Below, piece by piece: positions 26,174 through 35,404 of a DNA stretch of 64,000 nucleotides. Numbering within the stretch: position 1 is the stretch's first letter; each line of letters begins with the position of its first letter. The notes under the pieces are model-generated. The model made no database searches. It saw only the letters and a list, made by a program, of their open reading frames with translations, and was not told where the DNA came from. The translations under genes and the position numbers were made by a program. The DNA is from Duganella margarita (GTDB lineage Bacteria > Pseudomonadota > Gammaproteobacteria > Burkholderiales > Burkholderiaceae_D), in assembly GCF_009857535.1 (NCBI RefSeq), contig NZ_WWCS01000010.1, forward strand, positions 163,016 through 227,015. The letters run 5' to 3'.

Positions 26174-27385
26174 TCAGTACAATAACTCGTTAAACGGTAT
26201 GAATCGAACCAGGTCGCCGGCGGCGATGGCCTGGCCGGGTGGGTTGTCGATCACGCCATCGCCCCACACCGTCGACGTCAGCACGCCGGAACTCTGGTTG
26301 TGGAACAGCTCCACGCCGCCCGCATCATTGATGCGCGCGCGCAGGAACTCATTGCGCTTGTCGGCCTTCGGCCAGTCGAAATCGGCGCGCATCGGGAACG
26401 CGCGCGGCGCAATCGCCCTCTCTACCCCTTGCAGGCGCAGCACGAACGGCCGCACGAACATCATGAAGGTGATGAAGCTGGACACCGGATTGCCCGGCAG
26501 GCCGATAAAGAACGCCTGCTGCACCTCGCCGAACGCCAGCGGCTTGCCCGGCTTGACGGCGATCTGCCACATATTCAGCTTGCCCTCGGCTTCCACCGCC
26601 GGCTTGATGTGATCCTCCTCGCCGACCGATACGCCGCCGGAAGTGATGATCAGGTCATGCCCTTGCGCCGATTCGCGCAGCACCGAGCGCGTAGCCTCCA
26701 GCGAATCGGGCACGATGCCGAAATCGGTGATTTCGCAGCCCAGATTCTCCAGCAGCGCACGCAGCGTAAAACGGTTGGAATTGTAGATCGCGCCCGGCGC
26801 CAATGGCTCGCCAGGCATGGTCAGCTCGTCACCGGTGAAGAACACCGCCACCTTCAGCTTGCGCTTGACCGGCAGTTCCGCCAGCCCGACCGATGCGGCC
26901 AGGCCCAGCTCTTGGCTGCGCAAGCGCGCCCCAGCCGGCAGCACCACGCTGCCACTGGTGATATCCTCACCGGCGCGGCGTATCCACTCGCCGGACTTCG
27001 GCGCATGCTTGATCGTGACCACGTTGCCCGCCAACTCGCACTGCTCCTGCATGACCACAGCGTCCGCGCCTTCCGGAATCATGGCGCCGGTGAAGATGCG
27101 CGCCGCAGTCCCCGGCAGCAAAGGCTGGCCGACATGGCCGGCCGGAATCCGCTGCGACACCGTCAGCGACGCATGGCCGCCGGCGCAATCGGCGGCGCGC
27201 ACCGCGTAGCCGTCCATCTGCGTGTTGTCGGCGCCCGGTACGTTCATGGCCGAAACCTGGGCCTTGGCCAGCACGCGGCCATTAGCGGCCAGCGTGGAGA
27301 TGACTTCGATATCCTGCACCGGTCGCGCAGCAGCCAGCATCAGGTCCAGCGCTTCGCGGACGGCCAGCATCGGCTTGCGTTCCAT
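26174..27385 (-). CDS. moeA: Molybdopterin molybdotransferase MoeA
   Basis: Inserts molybdate into adenylylated molybdopterin to form the active cofactor. Key blocks are 'MNVPGADNTQMDGYAVRAAD' near the N-terminus, 'TGDELTMPGEPLAPGAIYNS', 'IITSGGVSVGEEDHIK' and 'KPGKPLAFGEVQQAFFIGLP'. All are hallmark MoeA motifs. 403 aa is full length. It begins inside the thrC stop (TAATG) and is followed by moaD, so thrC-moeA-moaD form one unit. The coupling to a threonine gene is a betaproteobacterial habit with no known biochemical link. Confidence 0.94.
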   Translation of the reverse strand: MERKPMLAVREALDLMLAAARPVQDIEVISTLAANGRVLAKAQVSAMNVPGADNTQMDGYAVRAADCAGGHASLTVSQRIPAGHVGQPLLPGTAARIFTGAMIPEGADAVVMQEQCELAGNVVTIKHAPKSGEWIRRAGEDITSGSVVLPAGARLRSQELGLAASVGLAELPVKRKLKVAVFFTGDELTMPGEPLAPGAIYNSNRFTLRALLENLGCEITDFGIVPDSLEATRSVLRESAQGHDLIITSGGVSVGEEDHIKPAVEAEGKLNMWQIAVKPGKPLAFGEVQQAFFIGLPGNPVSSFITFMMFVRPFVLRLQGVERAIAPRAFPMRADFDWPKADKRNEFLRARINDAGGVELFHNQSSGVLTSTVWGDGVIDNPPGQAIAAGDLVRFIPFNELLY

Positions 27386-28863
27386 TACAGGCCCGTATTG
27401 GCAGCGATGTACGCCTTCATGGCGGCGACATCCGGTTTCATGACGACGAACTTTTGCGGCAGGTCTTCGATGTTCTCGAAGCCTTCAGGACGCTCGGCAT
27501 CTTCGCCTAACGCTTCCAGGATGGTTTCGTTGAACTTGGCCGCCAGCGCGGTTTCCAGCACGATCATGGTCACGCCAGGTTCCAGATTCTCCTTGGCGAC
27601 CTTGATGCCGTCGGCGGTGTGGGTGTCGATCACGATACCGTAATCATCAGCCACGTCGCGGATGGTGTTGACCCGGTCGTCATGGGTCGACTTGCCGGAC
27701 TTGAAGCCGTAATTGGCCACCAGCTTGAACTCGTCGCCGTCGCTGCCAGGCTTGCCGGACAGGTCGAAGCCGCCGTGGGTGTCCACTTTGTGGAACAGTG
27801 CGCGGGTGCGGTCGCCGTCGCGCCCCACCAGTTCATACACGAAGCGCTCGAAGTTGGACGCCTTGGAGATGTCCATCGACGGGCTGCTGGTGTGATAGGT
27901 CTCGGCCGACTTGCGCACGCGGTACACGCCGGTGCGGAAGAATTCATCCAGCACGTCGTTCTCGTTGGTGGCGGCCACCAGCTTGTCGATCGGCAGGCCC
28001 ATCATGCGGGCGATATGGCCGGCGCAGATATTGCCGAAGTTCCCCGACGGCACGGTGAACGACACCTTCTGGTCGTTGGAGGTGGTCGCCGCCAGGTAAC
28101 CGCGGAAGTAGTACACCACCTGCGCCACCACGCGTGCCCAGTTGATCGAGTTGACGGTGCCGATCTTGTACCTGGCCTTGAATTCCAGGTCGTTGGACAC
28201 GGCTTTGACCATGTCCTGCGCATCATCAAACACGCCTTCGATGGCGATGTTGAAGATGTTCGGGTCCTGCAGGCTGAACATCTGCGCGGTCTGGAAGGCG
28301 CTCATCTTCTTGTGCGGCGACAGCATGAAGACACGGATGCCCTGCTTGCCGCGCATCGCGTATTCGGCGGCGCTGCCGGTATCGCCGGAAGTGGCGCCGA
28401 AAATATTCAGTTCCGCGTTCTGCTTGGCCAGCGCGTACTCGAACAGGTTACCCAGCAACTGCATGGCCATATCCTTGAAGGCCAGCGTCGGGCCATTGGA
28501 CAGCGCCTGCAATACCAGCCTGGTGCCGTTCTCGCCCTCTTCCAGCACGCGCAGCGGCGTAATCTGGGAAGCCTTCTCGCCTTCGCGAACGTTTTTATAA
28601 ACTTCTTTGGTATAGGTCTTGGCGGTCAGCGCACGCAGATCGGCTTCCGGAATATCGGTCGCAAACTTCTTCAGGATCTCGAACGCCAGGTCGGCGTACG
28701 ACAGCTGGCGCCATGCATCCAGCTCCGCGCCGGTTACTTGCGGATAGGTCGCAGGCAGGAACAAGCCGCCGTCAGCGGCCAGGCCGCCCAGCAGAATATC
28801 GGAAAATTGTTGAGGAGACGAAGCGGCGGCCGACTGGGCGGCGCGAGTAGACACGTATTGCAT
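27385..28863 (-). CDS. thrC: Threonine synthase
   Basis: A PLP enzyme converting O-phosphohomoserine to threonine, the last biosynthetic step. The start 'MQYVSTRAAQSAAASSPQQF' (ATG 28863) is the usual one; the longer frame from 28950 runs through the promoter. The PLP lysine lies in 'GPTLAFKDMAMQL', and 'FGATSGDTGSAAEYAMRGK' is the phosphate-binding region. 492 aa fits the long (class II) threonine synthases. hom is not adjacent on the upstream side in this window; the c-di-GMP gene lies there divergently. Confidence 0.95.
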   Translation of the reverse strand: MQYVSTRAAQSAAASSPQQFSDILLGGLAADGGLFLPATYPQVTGAELDAWRQLSYADLAFEILKKFATDIPEADLRALTAKTYTKEVYKNVREGEKASQITPLRVLEEGENGTRLVLQALSNGPTLAFKDMAMQLLGNLFEYALAKQNAELNIFGATSGDTGSAAEYAMRGKQGIRVFMLSPHKKMSAFQTAQMFSLQDPNIFNIAIEGVFDDAQDMVKAVSNDLEFKARYKIGTVNSINWARVVAQVVYYFRGYLAATTSNDQKVSFTVPSGNFGNICAGHIARMMGLPIDKLVAATNENDVLDEFFRTGVYRVRKSAETYHTSSPSMDISKASNFERFVYELVGRDGDRTRALFHKVDTHGGFDLSGKPGSDGDEFKLVANYGFKSGKSTHDDRVNTIRDVADDYGIVIDTHTADGIKVAKENLEPGVTMIVLETALAAKFNETILEALGEDAERPEGFENIEDLPQKFVVMKPDVAAMKAYIAANTGL

Positions 28864-28914
28864 AAATAAGAAGAGATTCCAGTTGAGCTGCAGGACGGTA
28901 CAAAGCGAGGGACT

Positions 28915-28944
28915 ATTATAGTGCGCCTTGCGCCCAGCCGTGAA
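28915..28944 (-). promoter_or_regulatory. Predicted promoter of thrC
   Basis: Minus strand: -10 TATAAT (28920-28915, perfect) with a weak -35 TTCACG (28944-28939) at 18-bp spacing. The -10 is about 52 bp before the thrC ATG. No threonine leader peptide or attenuator hairpin is evident between them. Confidence 0.45.
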
Positions 28945-29065
28945 ATTCACGTTGTTTTATGGTCATGACCTTGACCTGCGGTGCTGGCTGGTGACCGGGC
29001 CAGGCCCTATACTGCCGGATACTGCTGAATTACAGCCTAACTTCCGCATCTCGCCGCAAAACCAC

Positions 29066-31795
29066 ATGAAGTCCCACGTCACCCCGCCACGCCCCCAGTT
29101 CATCAGCTACCTGTGGGCCTGCTTTGCCACACTGCTGCTGGTTGCGGCAGCCTTCATGTTCTACGTGTGGACCGAAAAGCGCATCGACCACGCCAATGCG
29201 CTGCGCTACACCTCGCACAATCTGGTCGAGGAGTTGCGCCAGTCCTCCGACGACCTGACGCGCATGGCGCGCACCTACGTCGCCACCGGCGAGGAGCAAT
29301 ACCGCAAGCACTACAACGAAATCGTCGACATCCGCGACGGCCGCGCGCCGCGCCCGCAAAACTACGAGAACGTGTATTGGGATCTGGTGCAGGCCAACGG
29401 CCAGCGTCCGCGCGCCGCTGGCGCCGCCGTGCCATTGATGCAAATGATGCGCGAAGCCGATTTCGCGCCGGAAGAGCTGGCGCTGCTGGCCGCCGCCAAG
29501 AACGAATCGGACAAGCTGGTGGGGCTGGAGGTCGCCGCGATGGACCTGCGCGCGGCCGGCGGCGACGTCGCTCAGGCCACCGCCATGCTGTACGACGCCG
29601 CCTACCACCGCGCCAAGGCCGACATCATGCGCCCCATCGGCGCCGTCAACGACAGCGTTGACCGCCGCACCCGCAGGCTGGTCGAGGAGACCGCGCGCGA
29701 TGCCAACCTGGCCCGGTGGGCCTTCATGTTCAGCGCCGTGGTGCTGGTGCTGCTGGTATGGCGCGCCAAGCGACGGCTGGACGCGTCGCTTGGCTGCTCG
29801 GTCGACCAGCTTCAGGCCAGCATGGAAAAGCTGGGGCGCGGCGATTTCTCCGATCCGCTAACCGTCACCGACGATGCCCGCGACAGCGTGTGGGGCTGGC
29901 TGGCCCATACACAGCAAGGCCTGGCGCGGCTGGACGCCGAACGCAATGAGGCGGTGGAACGCATCCAGCGCGTCAGCCGCCTGTACTCGGCGCTGAGCCA
30001 GTGCAACCAGGCGATTGTGCGCAGCCACAGCGAAGCGGAACTGTTCGAGCGCATTTGCCGCGACGTGGTCAGCTACGGCGGCATGGCCATGGCGTGGATC
30101 GGCATCATCGACAAGCAGCATGGCCGCATCGACGTCGCCGCCTCGTTCGGCGGCGGCGTCGAATACCTGGACCAGCTGGAAGTCTCGCTCGACCCGAACA
30201 CGCCGGAAGGCCGCGGTCCGATCGGCCTGTCCTACCACAGCGGCCAGCCTTACTGGTGCCAGGACTACCAGCACGCGCCGGAGACGGCCCACTGGCACGC
30301 GCATGGCGCGCGTTATGGATGGGCCGCGTCGGCGGCGATTCCGTTGCGCCGCGACGGCGAGATCATCGGCTTCTTCGCGCCCTACTCCAGCACCGTCAAC
30401 GCCTTCGACCAGGACGTGCGCGAACTGCTGCTGGAAATGACGCTCGATATCGAATTCGCGCTGAAGAACTTCGACCGCGAGGCGGTACGCCAGCAGGCCG
30501 ACCAGCGCGTGCAGTATCTGGCGCATTACGATGTGCTGACCGGACTGCCGAACCGCTCACAGTTGCACGAACGCGCGCGCCACCTGCTGGAACATGCGCG
30601 CAACAGCCGCACCTCGATGGCGTTGATGATGCTGGACCTGGATCACTTCAAGGACATCAACGATTCGCTCGGCCACACGGTGGGCGACGCGCTGCTGTCG
30701 GAACTGGCGCTGCGCCTGACCAGCTGCCTGCGCGACACCGACCTGGTGGCGCGCCTCGGAGGCGATGAATTCATCTTCGTGCTGCCGAATGCCGGCGGCG
30801 GCGAAGCGAGCGACGTCGCCCGCAAGCTGCTCGACCTCACCGGCCAGGCCTACACGGTGGGCACGCACGACCTCAAGGTGTCGGCCTCGATCGGCATCGC
30901 CATGTATCCGGACGACGGGCTGGATATCGAGACGTTGTTGCAACGCGCCGACGCCGCCATGTACCAGGTCAAGCGCGCCGGCCGCCACGACTTCCGCTTT
31001 TTCACCGCCGCCATGCAACAGCGGGCCGCGCGCCACCTGCAGGTGGTAAACGCGCTGCGCTACGCGCTGGAACGCGAGCAGATGCACGTGGTGTATCAGC
31101 CGCAGGTCTCGCTGAAGACCGGCCGCATTGTCGGCGCGGAGGCGCTGCTGCGCTGGAGTACGCCGGAGCTGGGCGTGGTATCACCTGCCGAATTCATTCC
31201 GGCCGCCGAGGAAAGCGGCCTGATTGTGTCGATCGGCGACTGGGTGCTGCGTCAGGCCGTGCGTCAGGCGCGCCAGTGGCTGGACGACGGCCTGCCGCCG
31301 CTGGTGATGGCGGTGAATCTGTCGGCCATCCAGTTCCGCACTGCCGACCTGCCCTCGCATGTGGCGCAAGTGCTGTACGAAGAAGGCCTGCCGCCAGAAT
31401 ACCTGGAACTGGAATTGACCGAGGGCGTGGCGGTGCAGGACCCGCAAGGCGCCATCGCCACCATGAACCAGCTGCACGACCGTGGCATCCGCATGTCGAT
31501 CGACGATTTCGGCACCGGCTTCTCGTCACTCAGCCACCTGAAGAAGTTCAAGGTCTACAAACTGAAGATCGACCAGTCCTTCGTGCGCGACATCAGCACC
31601 GACAGCGAGGACAAGGCCATTGTCAGCGCCATCATCAACATGGCGCGCAGCCTGGGGCTGACCACCATCGCCGAAGGCGTGGAGACCACGGCGCAGCTGG
31701 ACTTCCTGCGCGAGCAGGACTGCGATGAGATGCAGGGCTACCACTTCAGCAAGCCATTGCTGCCGGATGCCTTCCGCGCGCTGCTGGAAGCTTAA
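29066..31795 (+). CDS. Membrane GAF-GGDEF-EAL c-di-GMP enzyme
   Basis: A 909-aa bifunctional or regulated c-di-GMP protein. The start MKSHVTPPRPQFIS (ATG 29066) places a transmembrane helix at about 15-36. A periplasmic region of ~180 residues and a second helix (~216-234, 'WAFMFSAVVLVLLVWRAKR') follow, then a HAMP-like linker, a GAF domain (~315-470), GGDEF (motif GGDEF ~565) and EAL (motif EALLRW ~691). The GGDEF domain retains the I-site RDTD five residues before the motif, so product inhibition is possible. The EAL motifs 'NLSAIQF', 'ELTEG', 'DDFGTGFSSL' and 'AEGVE' are intact. Which activity dominates cannot be read from sequence. Confidence 0.92.
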   Translation: MKSHVTPPRPQFISYLWACFATLLLVAAAFMFYVWTEKRIDHANALRYTSHNLVEELRQSSDDLTRMARTYVATGEEQYRKHYNEIVDIRDGRAPRPQNYENVYWDLVQANGQRPRAAGAAVPLMQMMREADFAPEELALLAAAKNESDKLVGLEVAAMDLRAAGGDVAQATAMLYDAAYHRAKADIMRPIGAVNDSVDRRTRRLVEETARDANLARWAFMFSAVVLVLLVWRAKRRLDASLGCSVDQLQASMEKLGRGDFSDPLTVTDDARDSVWGWLAHTQQGLARLDAERNEAVERIQRVSRLYSALSQCNQAIVRSHSEAELFERICRDVVSYGGMAMAWIGIIDKQHGRIDVAASFGGGVEYLDQLEVSLDPNTPEGRGPIGLSYHSGQPYWCQDYQHAPETAHWHAHGARYGWAASAAIPLRRDGEIIGFFAPYSSTVNAFDQDVRELLLEMTLDIEFALKNFDREAVRQQADQRVQYLAHYDVLTGLPNRSQLHERARHLLEHARNSRTSMALMMLDLDHFKDINDSLGHTVGDALLSELALRLTSCLRDTDLVARLGGDEFIFVLPNAGGGEASDVARKLLDLTGQAYTVGTHDLKVSASIGIAMYPDDGLDIETLLQRADAAMYQVKRAGRHDFRFFTAAMQQRAARHLQVVNALRYALEREQMHVVYQPQVSLKTGRIVGAEALLRWSTPELGVVSPAEFIPAAEESGLIVSIGDWVLRQAVRQARQWLDDGLPPLVMAVNLSAIQFRTADLPSHVAQVLYEEGLPPEYLELELTEGVAVQDPQGAIATMNQLHDRGIRMSIDDFGTGFSSLSHLKKFKVYKLKIDQSFVRDISTDSEDKAIVSAIINMARSLGLTTIAEGVETTAQLDFLREQDCDEMQGYHFSKPLLPDAFRALLEA

Positions 31796-33711
31796 GCTTT
31801 CACCCGCCGCGCCGCAAAGAACCGGTTGAAGCCAAAACCGGCCAGCAGAATCGCCAGGATCAGCGCCTGGGAACCCAGCGTTTCGGCGGTCGGCAGCAGG
31901 CCCAGCATGTCGATGCGAGGGAAGCTGACCGGCGTCACGCCCACCCAGCCAGCTTCCTGCAACGCCGCCACGCCCTTGCCGATCAAGATCACTGCCAGCA
32001 CCGCGACAAAGCCGGAGGTGAAGGAGAAGAACTTCCCGATCGGCATACGCGCGCTGGAGCGCAGCAGCACCCAGCCAATCATCGCCAGCAGCACCACCGC
32101 CGCGATGAAACCTCCCAGCAGCGCGCCGCCGTTGCCGTCCGCCGCCAGCGCAGAGTAGAACAGTACTGTCTCGAACACTTCGCGGTAGACGGCGATGAAG
32201 GACAGCGCGAACAGGCTCCACGCAGTTTTGCGGGTCATCGCCGCCGACAGCTTCCCGCTCAAATATTCCTGCCAGCGACCGGCGCTGCTCTTCTGGTGCA
32301 TCCACAGGCCAACGCTCAACAGCACCAGTGCCGCGAACACCGAGCCGACGCCTTCGCTGACTTCGCGACTGGCGCCGCTGATGGTTACCAGGTAGGTCGC
32401 CGCCACCCAGGTCAGCACACCCGCCACCAGTGCGCCGATCCAGCCGGCGTGGACATGCAGCAGCACGTCCTTGCGCTGCGCCTTGCGCAGGAAGGCGACG
32501 ATGCCGATCACGATCAACAGCGCCTCAACGCCTTCGCGCAGCAGGATGGTCAGCGCGCCGACGAAGGTCGTCATCGGGTCGGCCTTGGCGTCACCGAGTT
32601 CGGCTTCCACCAACGTAAACAGCTGCGCGAGTTCCCTGCCGACCGCGTCGGCCTTGGCCACATCGCCGCCAGCGACGGCGGAGCGATACGCCAGCATGGC
32701 GCTTTCGACAGCCGCCAGCAGTGACTTGTTACGCGCGCCGACCACCGGTTCGATCGGCTCGAAGCCGTCCAGATAGGCGGACAAGCCAAGCTTGGTGGCC
32801 GCCGCGCGGTCGCCCGCATGCAAGGCGGCCAGGCTTTCCGCCAGGCGGGCGCGCGACAGCGCCAGGCCGGACGGTTTTTGTCGTTCGGCCTGCGCCGGTT
32901 GGCTGCGAATGTAAGCGGTCAAATCATGCGCCGTCTGCATGCCGGTTCTGGCGGCGATGGCTTCCTGCGTCAGCGTGGTGACTGCGGCCAGGTCGGGGAA
33001 TTGCGCATGCAGCGCGGGATGATCCTTCCATAATTTTTCGCCGCGCGCGCGGGCGGCAGCATCGAACGACAGGCCGCCGATGAAGAACGCGAGATCCCAG
33101 CGGTCGGCTTCCGGCAAAGCCGCAAAACTGGCCATCGAGGTTCCCGCCACTCCTTGCGACACCACCTGGTACAGCGCCATCAGGCTGCGCGACTGCGCGC
33201 GTTCAGCGTCCGAGAAAGCAATCGGCTTGGGATCGAGCGTGGCGGCGAGTGCGCCATCGCCATGACCCGCCGCGCCGTGACAGGCGGCGCACTGCGCGGC
33301 ATACAGCGAAGCGCCGCGTGCCAGATTCGGCAAGGCCTTCGGCGCCACCGGAATCGGATAGGCAGCGATCAGCAAAGCGTTGGCGCGGTGTGCAAGATTC
33401 TTGACATCGGCCGCATCGGCCTTGCGCATGACAGCGGCGCGCAGGTCTGCCACCGCAGCCGATACCGCCCCCTGGGACGCATGCGGCGGCAGGCCAGCGG
33501 CTTGCTTGACGGCGTTGTCGGTGAAGTCCAGCATTTCCGCATATTCGGACTCACTGGCCACCGCGCCATGTTCCACCGCACCGCCGTAATCGACGGCGAC
33601 GTAATCAATCAGCTGCCATAACTGCCTTGCGCCGGCGCTTGGATCGCTCGCCTGCGCGTGCACGGTTCCATTCAGGCAGAAGGCCAGCAGCGCTATCGAC
33701 CAGATTCTCAT
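31792..33711 (-). CDS. Cytochrome c - FTR1 iron permease fusion (EfeU-like)
   Basis: A protein of about 639 aa combining a periplasmic region with c-type heme motif CAACH (near residue 150) and a C-terminal FTR1-type iron permease. Two REXXE iron-binding motifs are visible, 'LREGVEALLIV' and 'YREVFETVLFY', within seven predicted helices. Family knowledge suggests uptake of ferric iron after oxidation of ferrous iron, with the heme domain handling electrons. I use MRIWSIALLAFC (ATG 33711) because a Fur-like box covers 33723-33737; ATGs at 33723, 33738 and 33768 are alternatives. Its stop shares TTAA with the GGDEF gene's stop. Confidence 0.88.
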   Translation of the reverse strand: MRIWSIALLAFCLNGTVHAQASDPSAGARQLWQLIDYVAVDYGGAVEHGAVASESEYAEMLDFTDNAVKQAAGLPPHASQGAVSAAVADLRAAVMRKADAADVKNLAHRANALLIAAYPIPVAPKALPNLARGASLYAAQCAACHGAAGHGDGALAATLDPKPIAFSDAERAQSRSLMALYQVVSQGVAGTSMASFAALPEADRWDLAFFIGGLSFDAAARARGEKLWKDHPALHAQFPDLAAVTTLTQEAIAARTGMQTAHDLTAYIRSQPAQAERQKPSGLALSRARLAESLAALHAGDRAAATKLGLSAYLDGFEPIEPVVGARNKSLLAAVESAMLAYRSAVAGGDVAKADAVGRELAQLFTLVEAELGDAKADPMTTFVGALTILLREGVEALLIVIGIVAFLRKAQRKDVLLHVHAGWIGALVAGVLTWVAATYLVTISGASREVSEGVGSVFAALVLLSVGLWMHQKSSAGRWQEYLSGKLSAAMTRKTAWSLFALSFIAVYREVFETVLFYSALAADGNGGALLGGFIAAVVLLAMIGWVLLRSSARMPIGKFFSFTSGFVAVLAVILIGKGVAALQEAGWVGVTPVSFPRIDMLGLLPTAETLGSQALILAILLAGFGFNRFFAARRVKA

Positions 33712-33722
33712 CGCAATCAACA

Positions 33723-33737
33723 TGATTCTTATTCTCA
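33723..33737 (-). promoter_or_regulatory. Fur-box-like operator of the FTR1 gene
   Basis: Minus strand TGAGAATAAGAATCA matches 12 of 15 positions of the 7-1-7 Fur consensus TGATAATNATTATCA. It lies directly before an iron permease gene, which makes iron-dependent repression likely. Confidence 0.65.
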
Positions 33738-33796
33738 TTGTGTATCCAAGTCGGCGACTATATTCCAATTTCCAAGTTTCTGCAGGTTGACATCAT

Positions 33797-33814
33797 CGAT
33801 TACATGTGTAATCG
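33797..33814. promoter_or_regulatory. BlaI/MecI-type operator
   Basis: Palindrome CGATTACA-TG-TGTAATCG: perfect 8-bp arms around 2 bp. It contains the TACA/TGTA core of BlaI/MecI/CopY operators and lies 8 bp before the start of the BlaI-like gene, implying autoregulation. Confidence 0.82.
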
Positions 33815-33822
33815 TTAACCGC

Positions 33823-34203
33823 ATGAATAAACCTATGCAAATCAGCGATGCCGAATCGCAAGTCATGGAAGTGCTGTGGAGCGGTAGCCCGCGCACGGCG
33901 GAAGACGTGGTGGCGGCGCTCAGCGATCAACAGGCCTGGCAAGTCGCCACCATCAAAACGCTGTTAAATCGCCTGCTCAGAAAAGGAGCGGTGCGCGCCG
34001 ACAAGGACGGCCGGCGCTTCCTCTACTCGCCGCTGCTGACGCGTGACCAGTGGCTGGTGACGGAAAGCGGCAGCATGGTGCAGCGCCTGTTCGGCGGCCG
34101 CATCGCGCCGCTGGTCGCGCATTTCGGCCAGCACGGCAAACTGAGTGCAGACGATCTTGAAGATCTGAAGCGACTGGTCAAAGAGCTTAGCGATGGCAAA
34201 TGA
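33823..34203 (+). CDS. BlaI/MecI/CopY-family transcriptional repressor
   Basis: A 126-aa winged-helix repressor. The start MNKPMQISDAESQVMEVLW (ATG 33823) is the family start; the longer frame is spurious. The HTH spans about residues 25-60 ('RTAEDVVAALSDQQAWQVAT', then 'IKTLLNRLLRKGAV'). The C-terminal dimerisation helices end 'ADDLEDLKRLVKEL'. In the family, cleavage by a partner M56 protease relieves repression; that partner overlaps it by 11 bp. No beta-lactamase or copper gene is near, so the regulated genes are unknown. Confidence 0.88.
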   Translation: MNKPMQISDAESQVMEVLWSGSPRTAEDVVAALSDQQAWQVATIKTLLNRLLRKGAVRADKDGRRFLYSPLLTRDQWLVTESGSMVQRLFGGRIAPLVAHFGQHGKLSADDLEDLKRLVKELSDGK

Positions 34204-35404
34204 CATCCTGCATGCGCTGCTTGCCGCCAGCCTGATTGCCGGCGCTGTCATTGCGTTGCTGTGCGCCGCGCGTGTGCCGCTGCGACGTGCGTTTGGCGCG
34301 GCGGTCGCCTACATGGCGTGGGCCGCAGTGCCGATCGCGCTGGCGGCGACAGCACTGGCCATGCTGTCCACCGTACGCATGCCTGCTCAGGTGCAGCAGG
34401 TGGTGGCACCGTTGCGCCATCTCGCCAGCGCTGGCCTGCCCGCCGCCGGCATCGCCGGCATGCCATGGCAGCAGTGGCAGACGTGGTTGGCGGCGGCCTG
34501 GCTGGCGGTGGCCGTGGCGATGCTGGCGTGGTATGGCGTCGCTCACCGTCGCTACCGCAAGCAGCTTGGCCCGCTCCGCCGCGATGGCAGTCTCTATCAC
34601 AGTATGCGCACCGACGAAGGGCCGGCGGTGGTTGGCCTGTGGCGGCCCGTGATCGTGGTGCCGGCCGATTTCGCCGCGCGCTACACGCCACAAGAGCAGC
34701 AACTGATCCTCGCCCACGAAGCTGTGCATCTGCGCCGCCGCGATCCCTTGATGAACGCCCTGTGCGCACTGCTTCAATGCGCGCTGTGGTTCCATCCGCT
34801 GGTGCATCTGGCCGCGCGCCGCTTCCGGCTGGATCAGGAACTGGCGTGCGACGCCGCCGTCATGCACGCGCATCCAGGCTTGAAGCGCAGCTACGCCGAG
34901 GCCATGCTGAAGACGCAGATGTCCACCCAGGCAGCACTGATCCATTGCCACTGGCAGTCCACTCACCCACTGAAGGAGCGCATCATGCAGTTGCAGCAAA
35001 CGCCACCCACCAGGCTTCGCCGCGTGTTCGGCCGCATCACCATCACCGCCCTCGTCGCCGCCTGCGGCTACGGCGCCATGGCCGCCAACGCCGGCGTGGC
35101 AAGCCCGGACAAATACATGGTCACTATGAAGTTGAGCGCGGGCGGCGAGTCGTCCTCGCCGGCACTGCTGGTGCAGGAAGGCGTGCAGGCGGCAGTGACC
35201 AGCACCGGGAAAGGCGGCAAATGGCGCACGGAGCTGATGCTGACCAAGGCCAGCGCCAGCTCCGTGTTTGTGAAAGCGGTCATCAAGCATGACGACCGCG
35301 TGATCAGCAGCCCAGGCTTGCTGGTGCCGATCGGCGAAACCGCAACCGTCGGCGTGGACGATCAGTTCAAACTACAACTGGCCGTCAGCAAGCCGCGTGA
35401 TTGA
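34193..35404 (+). CDS. M56-family (BlaR1/MecR1-like) membrane metalloprotease sensor
   Basis: A 403-aa integral membrane zinc protease predicted to sense a signal and inactivate the adjacent BlaI-like repressor. Hydrophobic helices lie near 8-28, 35-60, 98-118 and 280-300. The zinc motif is 'LAHEAVHLRRRDP' (HEXXH), with a downstream 'ELACDAAVM' supplying the further ligand. Unlike BlaR1 it has no penicillin-binding sensor domain. The last ~100 residues form a small exported region with 'YMVTMKLSAGGESSSPALLV'. The inducing signal is therefore not a beta-lactam by the usual mechanism. The 3' end overlaps convergent sdaA by 20 bp. Confidence 0.85.
   Translation: MANDILHALLAASLIAGAVIALLCAARVPLRRAFGAAVAYMAWAAVPIALAATALAMLSTVRMPAQVQQVVAPLRHLASAGLPAAGIAGMPWQQWQTWLAAAWLAVAVAMLAWYGVAHRRYRKQLGPLRRDGSLYHSMRTDEGPAVVGLWRPVIVVPADFAARYTPQEQQLILAHEAVHLRRRDPLMNALCALLQCALWFHPLVHLAARRFRLDQELACDAAVMHAHPGLKRSYAEAMLKTQMSTQAALIHCHWQSTHPLKERIMQLQQTPPTRLRRVFGRITITALVAACGYGAMAANAGVASPDKYMVTMKLSAGGESSSPALLVQEGVQAAVTSTGKGGKWRTELMLTKASASSVFVKAVIKHDDRVISSPGLLVPIGETATVGVDDQFKLQLAVSKPRD

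Noticed and set aside
28864..29065. Threonine leader peptide and attenuator before thrC
   Set aside because: No short ORF rich in Thr/Ile codons and no competing hairpins were seen; only a promoter-like -10 is supported.
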